A stretch of DNA of 64,000 bases from SZUA-36 sp963759155 (lineage in GTDB: Bacteria; Pseudomonadota; Gammaproteobacteria; Xanthomonadales; SZUA-36), in the NCBI GenBank assembly GCA_963759155.1, contig CAVWXX010000003.1, positions 1-64,000 on the forward strand. Reading direction: 5' to 3'. Both the position numbers and the translations under genes were made by a program. Position 1 is the stretch's first letter. Each line of letters opens with the position of its first letter. Shown piece after piece: positions 52,667-61,200 of the stretch. The notes under the pieces are model-generated. The model was not told the DNA's origin. It did not search any database and saw only the letters and a list, made by a program, of their open reading frames with translations.

Positions 52667-52916
52667 GGGCTAGATTATAGATAATCCGAAAGGGGCTTAC
52701 TCATTTTCTGGAAAGTCCCTGTGGTTACGGTCAGGATTCATTGCAGAATATTAAGACAAGCAACTGTTAGAAAACGCAATCTGATAAGATTCGACAATAT
52801 CCATCAATAAATGTGTTGTCGGTGGTTTAAGTAACAGCAAAGATGAATGTTTTTGCTTTGGCACTGAACCAAGACGAAAACCAGCATTAACCAACGTCAG
52901 GGATGATTTTATAATT

Positions 52917-55900
52917 GTGAATAAATTTCTATTAGCCTGTTTGTGCCTGTGTTTCTCTTCAATTGCCTATGCGCAGACTCTCGACTCACAGGGCCTCGAT
53001 GAAATACTCGCCGATATCCAGCAATTGGAAGGTGTCAGAGACCCCAAGTGTTACGCAACCGCCTCACGCCTGGAAGATTTCATGTATGGCACGCCGCTGT
53101 CCGATGCGGCCAGGCACCAGAAGAACAAGTTGCAAAAACGCCTGGCGGGCTTTGTCTGGAGACGGGCGGGTGACGGTTCGGAAACAATTTCCACGAAAGA
53201 CATAGACAAATCCTTTGCAGAAATTATCTCTTTTCGAATGAGCAAGGACGGGACCCATGTTCTGACCTTTCCGAACAAAGCAAAGATTAGTATTAACCCG
53301 ACTGATATCCGGCAATATGGCACCGTGGCATATTCGCTGAGAGCCATACTCGCCGTGCAACAGGACTCCATGATGGACCCTGAGCAGGAACCGCTGGGTC
53401 TCCTTGCAGGCGAAGCGCTCGAAACACTGAAGCAAAAGATGGACCTGGCCACACTTGCCCTGTTACAGGAAGCGGATGCCTATGCCAGGGCGCACAGCGA
53501 GTACGAGATAAGTCTTGAGAATATCAATCGTGCCTGGTTGGCGTTGTTTAAAATAAAAGAGGAAGACACAACAACAGTCACGGCCGCCGTATCTTTTCGT
53601 GCCGACAGACCACCGTTGATGGAAAAAATCATCCAGCAAAAAGTCGCCTCCTACGCGCAATATAACGAGATGTCCAACCAGCTATTTATACGCAATATGC
53701 AAGTGTATTTTGCACGGCTCAGCTGGCCTCTTGACAAGGCAGAGGCCGAGGCTTTCAGGGCCGGGTTTATCGATGCACTGGTGGGCTATGGCATCGAGTT
53801 ATATAAGGGTGTTGTCGATGTGGCCGCGACAAACAACTCGCAGGTGGTTCAGGAAGAACACGTTGCCCGGTTCGTTCAGCACTTTACGCCTTATACGGTT
53901 AACGAATACGAAGATATTCAGTATTTCCCAAACCTGCCCGATGGAAAAATCACCCTCGAAGCCTATGATCTGGATGCTTTTAGAGACAGTGGCGTCCACT
54001 GGGTTTACCTGGGTTACGCGCTGGAGAGCCCGGAGATCACCCAGTTTTTGGATGTTGACCCATTTGCCGCCGAGTTGCTGGCTGAAAATGTTGCCCAGTT
54101 TGGTGTGTTGATTCTGAGAGAAGCGGGCCTGCAAGGTGTAAAAAATGGAGAGGAAAGGCTGTCTCTCGAGTTGCTCGCAGCGGCCATGCAAAACGTGCAG
54201 GGGAAAGTCAACGCGAACTTAGCGAACGAATCAAACGCCAACACAGCACAGGCTGAGATTCGCTCGGTCGATGCTGAAAACAGCCCGGAGAGGGAGGATT
54301 CTTCAACCTGGTTTACCGATCGCACGAAGCCGGTGGGACTCAACGCCATGCACCGCTCTTCAGATTGGCTCAACCGTCTTTTGCGTAGCTACCTTCGTCG
54401 TGACGAGAATACAGGAATCATAACCATTCCCCCCGCGTTTGGCGGGTCCGGAGTGGCTGCCGGTGACATAAATAATGATGGTTTTCCGGATATCCTGTTA
54501 CTGAGTGGTCTGGGTAACAGGCTCTTTATCAATGACACAAAGGGCGGGTTTTCTGACCAGACTTCAGAGGCCGGTCTCGTCTACCTGAGACCTGAGGATA
54601 ATCATCCGGGCGAACCCAGGCAGCCCCTGATTGCCGATCTGAACAATGATGGTTGGCAGGACATTGTGATCACTTATGTCGATGACAATCACCGTGTGTA
54701 TATGAATAACGGTGACGGGACATTTAAGGATATGACCAGCAAGGCTGCACCTAGGCGGCAAGGGCCTGGTCGGTGGCCCGGCCACCGTGTTTGATTACGA
54801 CAACGATGGTTTGCTGGATATTTATGTCACTTATTTTGGTGACTATATACATGGGGTTTTGCCAACGCTGAGCAGGGTTAACGAAAACGGCCTGCCAAAT
54901 CAGTTATTCAGGAACCTGGGTGATTTCCAATTCAAGGAAGTTAAGGCAGGGGTCGAGGATTCCGGTTGGGGTCAGGCAGTGACTCATACGGATTTTAATG
55001 TCGACGGTTTACAGGATTTAATCGTGGGCAATGATTTTGGCACCAATGTCTATTATCAGAATCTTGGTAATGGAAAATTTAAGGATGTCTCCGCCGAGTT
55101 AGGTGTGGATAAACCGTCCTATACGATGAATATCAGTTTGGCCGACCTGAACGCCGACCAGCTACCGGATGTTTATATTTCCAATATCGTGACCATGAAC
55201 AAGGATGAAAAGTACGTATTGCCGAATGATGAAACTCAGATGAAATTCAATCTAGAGAAACTGGCAAACCTGCGCGTGATTGAGGCCAACGACCTGTTTA
55301 TTTCTTCACGATCTGAAACCGGAAAAATTTCTTACAGCTTAAACCGCGAGCTCGTTGGACGCGGATACAACTCAACGGGGTGGTCATGGGGTGCTGGCTT
55401 TTTCGATGCGGACAAGGATGGCGATGATGACCTGTATGTATTAAATGGAATGAATGAATTTAATCTCTACAGCAGCAAGAACTCCTATGCAGACGCAGGT
55501 GTGGTTTCAGATGAAAACAGGTATCTGCCGGTAGACACAAAAGAGACCAACGTGTTTTTTGTCAACAGTGGTGGCAAGTTGAATAATGTATCAGAGCAAA
55601 GCGGGCTGAATTTGCTGGGCAATTCACGCAGCGCCGCCTATCTTGATTATGACAACGATGGCGACCTCGACATTGTGTTGAATAACTATCACCAGGCATC
55701 GCACTTTTTTCAGAACAATGCCGAACAACTATCAACAAAATGGATAAAGCTGCGTTTGCAGGGAGATCCGGCGCAGGGAGTTAATCGTGATGCAATCGGC
55801 GCCAGGGTAATCTTCACCTTGCCGGACGGGCATAAAATATGGCGGGAAATTCATGGCAGTGGCGCCTATTTGACGGTGCAACCCAAAACAGTCCATGCCG

Positions 55901-56025
55901 GCCTTGGCAGGCTTGACCGGACGGATGTAGAAATCACCTGGCCCGGCGGCAAACGTCAAAGTATCAAGAACCTCGAAGCCAATAAAACCCATGTTATTGA
56001 AATGAGCAATGCAGCGAATCAGTAA
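52917..56025 (+). CDS. CRTAC1-family FG-GAP/VCBS and ASPIC/UnbV protein (frameshifted)
   Basis: Signal peptide 1-19 (ending AYA). Residues ~25-440 form a helical region I do not recognise. Then come FG-GAP repeats with Ca-binding loops (AAGDINNDGFPDILLL, IADLNNDGWQDIVITY, FDYDNDGLLDIYVTY, THTDFNVDGLQDLIVG, ADLNADQLPDVYIS, FDADKDGDDDLYVL, LDYDNDGDLDIVLN), and an ASPIC/UnbV end (AIGARVIFTLPDGHKIWREI, VEITWPGGKRQSI). One extra base near 54750 separates the frames: LGGKGLVGGPATV is restored when it is ignored. About 1,035 residues when repaired. A secreted seven-bladed propeller is likely; the partner is unknown. Its end overlaps the next gene by 17 bases. Confidence 0.82.
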
Positions 56026-58181
56026 TCTTTTCTGGTCCGCACTGTGTGTGCTTCTCATAGCATTGGCAACCTCGACGCAAGCTGATGCGAATGTGTTACC
56101 TGGTAGTGAGCAGCCCATCGAGCAACGGTGGTTGGATGCATGGCAACAATCATCAAATGAGCAATCAAGCTATGTCAATCGGCTGGTACTGTCTGATTCA
56201 GCCTACCTGAGGCAACATGCGAACAACCCCATTGACTGGTATCCGTGGGACGACGATGCATTTGCCAGGGCCAAAAAAGAAAACAGGCTCATTCTGATTT
56301 CGATTGGTTATGCCAGTTGTCATTGGTGCCATGTCATGGAAAAAGAAAGTTTTTCCGATGCAGAGGTGGCCCGGGTTCTGAACAAGGCACTGGTCTCGAT
56401 AAAAGTGGACCGGGAACAACAGCCTGATATAGATGCCTTTTTTACGATGGCAGTAGAAACCATCAATGGTGACAGCGGTTGGCCGATTACAATGATTTTG
56501 TTACCGGATCGTACCCCGGTTTTTGCCGCAAACTACCTGAGTAAGGAAGAACTGATCACAGTCGTGACCCGGCTGAATACATTCTGGCAAAACCAACCGG
56601 ACGTCATGACACAGAATGCGGCACTGTTAGCGGCGGAGATCGAAAAGCGGAGTAAACGCCAGGTCAAAAGCAGCATACGGCCTGACATCCCCTGGATCGA
56701 AGTGGCCACACAACGATTGCTTGCAAGTATTGACCCGGTTAACGGTGGTTTTGGGCAAGACGCCAAGTTTCCCAGTGAACTGAAATTACAGTTTTTATTG
56801 GACCAGTATAAGAATAACCGCGATCCGGCATTAAGAGATACGCTAATTACACAGCTCAATGCTCAAATGAAAAGCGGTTTAAGTGATGTTGTCTACGGTG
56901 GGGTGTTTCGATATACGACCGACCCGCAAATGACGCGACCGCATTTTGAAAAGATGCTGTACAACCAGGCGCTGTCGGTCAGTCTCTATGCTGATGCAGC
57001 CACCTGGCTGGAAATCCCGGCTTATAAGCGCTATGCCGACTCGATTGTCAGATTTTGCCCGGCAAACCATGCGATTGCAGGATGGAATCTACGCGGCGGC
57101 CATCAATGCAGACCATCAGGGTCAGGAAGGTGGGTATTACCTCTGGCCCAATGAGTTAATTGAGAACTTACCTGGCGGTTTGTCCAGGGTCCCATTTGAG
57201 GGAGATTTATATTATCTGTATGGCTCAAGCGATGTTGATCAAAGCAACTGGCTTGTCAGTCTGCAGAAATACAGAAATGGCCCACCCGAAGTCATTGATA
57301 ACCGGATAACCTCATGGAACGCGCTTTGGATTTCAGCTTTATTGAAGGCGGGTGAAACAGGTGAAGCTGAAAGCCTTGCAGATACGATATGGAAGAAATC
57401 CTGGTCGCAAAACCAGCTGTATCGCATGGGCGATCAGACTGGTTTTCTGGATGACTACAGTTACCTGTCCAATGCCCTTTGGCAGCTTTACCTGAAAACA
57501 GGGGATTTGAAATGGAAGGGCAGGGCCAGGATCCTCGACAACAGGATTCTTGATCTGTTTGTTCAAGATGGAAGAATTTCCTATCGCAGTAAATATGAGC
57601 CTGGTCACTATGACATTGATGTCTACGAAGACAAGGAACTGCCAGGTTCTTTGGCGGTCGCCCTGGGTTTATTCGATAAACACCAAACTGAAGTCAGTTT
57701 TATAGACGCATACGAGGACATCAAATCAGGGGTTTCGGCAGCGATTGGCAACAAGCCCGAGTATTACCTGACGCTGGTACAGGCGGTTGACGGAAAAAAT
57801 GTTTCATCGGAGCAAATAATTGCCAATGGCCACGGTATGGTTTCGCTCCGGTCAATGGATGAAACAGGCCAATGGCAACTCGTGTTCAATCTTGACGAAG
57901 GCTGGCATATCAATGCATCTGAAGTGTTTGATAAGCGGTTAATACCAACCCAGGTATTGGAAAATTCAGATGTTATCGACGTCCGGTATCCACCGGGTAG
58001 CGAGTTGAGCACTGCTTTTTCACCTGACCTGTTGTATGTTTATAGTAAGCAATTTGTAATAGAAATAACGGAAGATAAGGGTGCTACTCATCTATCGTTG
58101 CAGCTTAAGTTACAGGCCTGTAGTGATCAGGTTTGTCTTTTGCCCGAGAAGGTTCAGATTGCAGGGCATGTTAGTCAATAG
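56009..58181 (+). CDS. DUF255 thioredoxin-fold protein (YyaL/SSP411 type) with C-terminal DsbD-alpha-like domain (frameshifted)
   Basis: Signal peptide 1-26. Residues ~55-180 are the DUF255 thioredoxin fold: YLRQHANNPIDWYPW, SIGYASCHWCHVMEKESFSD, VKVDREQQPDID and GDSGWPITMILLPD. The (alpha/alpha) barrel follows (GGFGQDAKFP; GGVFRYTTDPQ; RPHFEKMLYNQA). An extra A at 57050 breaks the frame; IVDFARQTMR and the rest continue in the next frame to TAG 58181. The last ~110 residues (WHINASEVFD to ACSDQVCLLPEKVQI) resemble the cysteine-bearing N-terminal domain of DsbD, an unusual fusion that suggests receipt of electrons from a thiol pathway in the periplasm. Confidence 0.82.
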
Positions 58182-58289
58182 CAGTTAGTGATAATCGTTT
58201 AGTTTTCCTTCTGGCAAAATTAGTCGGTTATACTCGAACTCAAATTGATCGTGTTTTGATGGAAAAACAAATCTAAAGGAGTGGATTTT

Positions 58290-61200
58290 TTGAAACAGTT
58301 ACTGACTGCAGGGTTCGCGTTACTTTTGGCCTCGAACGTTTATGGGCAAGACCAGGTAACTTTTAGCAAGGTATTTACGCCTAACACCATCGGCCCGGGC
58401 AGTGTCAGCACGATTACTTTCACTGTTACCAATGGTCGCACTTCACCCGTGACCGGACTTGATTTTACGGACGTTTTACCGACTGTGCCGGGTAACGTCG
58501 ACATAGCCACTCCCGCAAATGCCGCCACGAGTTGTCCGCTGGGGGTGGTCGATGCACCCGATGGTGGCGGCACCATCAGCTTCAGTGACGGCCAGCTTGG
58601 TGCAGGCCAGTCCTGCACAGTGACTGTCGATGTCACAGCAGGAACCCCAGGCATACATACCAACCCTGCGGTCACTTTAGACTTTAACGAGGCGTTTGAA
58701 GTTGGTGCAAGTAGCCAGCCCGTTGATCTAACTGTTGACGCAACACTTCCAGGGTTTAGCAAAAGTTTTGCCCCCAACACCATTCCACTTGGCGATCGCA
58801 GCACCTTGACGTTCACCATCGACAATGCGGCTAACGCGACCCCCGTCTTAAATTTGGACTTTACCGACCTGTTGCCGACAGGGATGGAAATAGCAACTCC
58901 CGCGCAAGCATCCACGACTTGCGGAACTCCGACTATTCCTCCCACGCTCATCGCTGATGCTGGAACCAGTATCGTTACTCTTGATGCCAATGGTTTCCAG
59001 GGTTTTCCAGCGCTGGCTGCCGGTGCGAGCTGTACTGTTGTCGTGGACGTGATCGGCACCGCCAACGGTATGCTTGATAACGTGACACAAGACCTCCTCG
59101 CATCGTTTGTGTCTGCGGGTAAGGCGAGTGCCACCCTTGATGTAACTGCCACCAATATTGCCATTCAAAAGTCATTTACTGACGACCCGGTGCCTGCGGG
59201 TGGAACCGTTACACTAGAGTTTATCATCGACAACTTTGACCGCAGTTTCTCGGCAACTGGTGTCGCGTTCACCGATGATCTCAACGCCATGGGTATTGCG
59301 GGATTGACCTTCGATAGTCTGCTGTCGAATGATTGTGGTGGTGCCGTTTCTGGCGTCGGTACTGACTCCATAACCTTTACCGGCGGCACACTTGCTCCTG
59401 CAAGTTTCTGCGCCATCCAGGTCAGTCTTTTGGTGCCCGGTACCGCGACCCCGGGAAGTTACGCCAATACGACCAGTACCGTCACCGCCACCGTTGACGG
59501 ATCACCGCTGGTGGGAAATATGGCATCAGACACACTATTTGTCAGTAATGCACCTGTTTTAACAAAAGAATTCCTTGAATTTGGGACCTTAAATCCGGAT
59601 CCGGTTGTTAACCCGGGCGATGACGTCGTCCTGCGTTTCACCGTCTCCAATACCAGCACGAATTCGACGGCCACTGATATAACATTTATCGATGAACTTA
59701 CGGATGGCAGTGGTGGTTTCCCACCGGATCCGACTTCCGGTTTCCTGCCTTTCCCGGTGACAGTGACGCTGCCGCCGGTACCGGATCCACCTTGTGGGGC
59801 TGGTTCATCACTGGCGCTGATCAGTGTGGGTACCGATAGACAAGGTCTTCAATTGACAGGCGGTAGTCTTGATGCCGCACCTGGCGCTGCTTCGACATGC
59901 ACCTTTGATGTCACCGTGAGCATACCGGCGGATATGCCAGGCGGCATTTATCTCAACACAACCGAGGCACCCAGCGCGACCGTCGATGGCTCAAACACGA
60001 TGGGTAAAGAAGCCAGCGATGACCTCACGGTCGTATCCGCACCAAAGTTGAGTAAAGCATTTACCGACGATCCGGTTGGCCCGGGTGGCACTGTCACCCT
60101 TGAGTTCACGCTCACGTACCCTGCGGATTCCAGTGGTAATGCGACTGACATCACCTTCACAGATGATCTCGCCCCGGTGCTTGCCGGTTTGATTGCCAAT
60201 TTGCCTCCGACGCCTGATCCACCTTGCGGAGCAGGTTCTTCACTTACTGCATCGGCCGGTGACACATTGCTTACCCTGGCGGGTGGTACTCTCGCGCCGG
60301 CGGAAACTTGTACCTTTAGCGTTATGCTTTCTGTACCTGCTGGTGCGGCACCGGGAGAGTACAACAACACGACCAGTGTTGTGAGCGCCACAGTGGCGGG
60401 TGTTGCGGCGACCTCACTTGCGGCCAGTGATGACCTCAGTGTCGCCGGTTTGACATTTACAAAGGAGTTTCTCAGTGACCCGGTGATACCCGGTGAGACA
60501 ACGACGTTACGTTTCACCATTGAGAACATTCACCCGACCGACGACGCCACGCTCACGTTTTTCACCGACAACCTGGCTGATGTTCTTCCAGGAACGCCGG
60601 ACCTGACCGCTGTCGAGTTGCCTACGGTGAACACCTGTGGCGGCACTTCCAGTGGGACAAGCTTTATTATTTATCAAGGCGGTGACGTACTCAACGGACA
60701 GTCATGCACAATCGAATATGCGATCAACGTGCCTGCCGGTGCACCCAATGGCACCTTCAACAATACGACGAGCGGTTTGTCTTCAAGTCTTGGTGTCATC
60801 GATCCTGCAGTTGATAAGCTCACCGTCAACGCCAACCTCCTGTCACTTTTGAAGGCGTTTACCGATGATCCGGTCGCCCCGGGTGATGCGGTAACACTCG
60901 AATTCACACTCACTAACCTTGACGCTGCTCGGGCAGCTTCTGCAATTGCATTTACTGATGATCTTGGGGCGGCGCTGACGGGCATGACATTCGACAGTGT
61001 GTTGCTTGACACCTGTGGCGGCACGGTCTCTGGTGCGGGCACTGGGTTGATTACAGTTTCCGGTGCAGCGCTAGCCGCAGCCGGTTCCTGTACCATTCAA
61101 GTCTCCGCAACCGTACCTGCAGGCACAGCAGCAAATATTTACCCCAACACCACCAGTGGTGTGACCGGCACCATCGATGGCCTGGATGTTACAGGTGATT

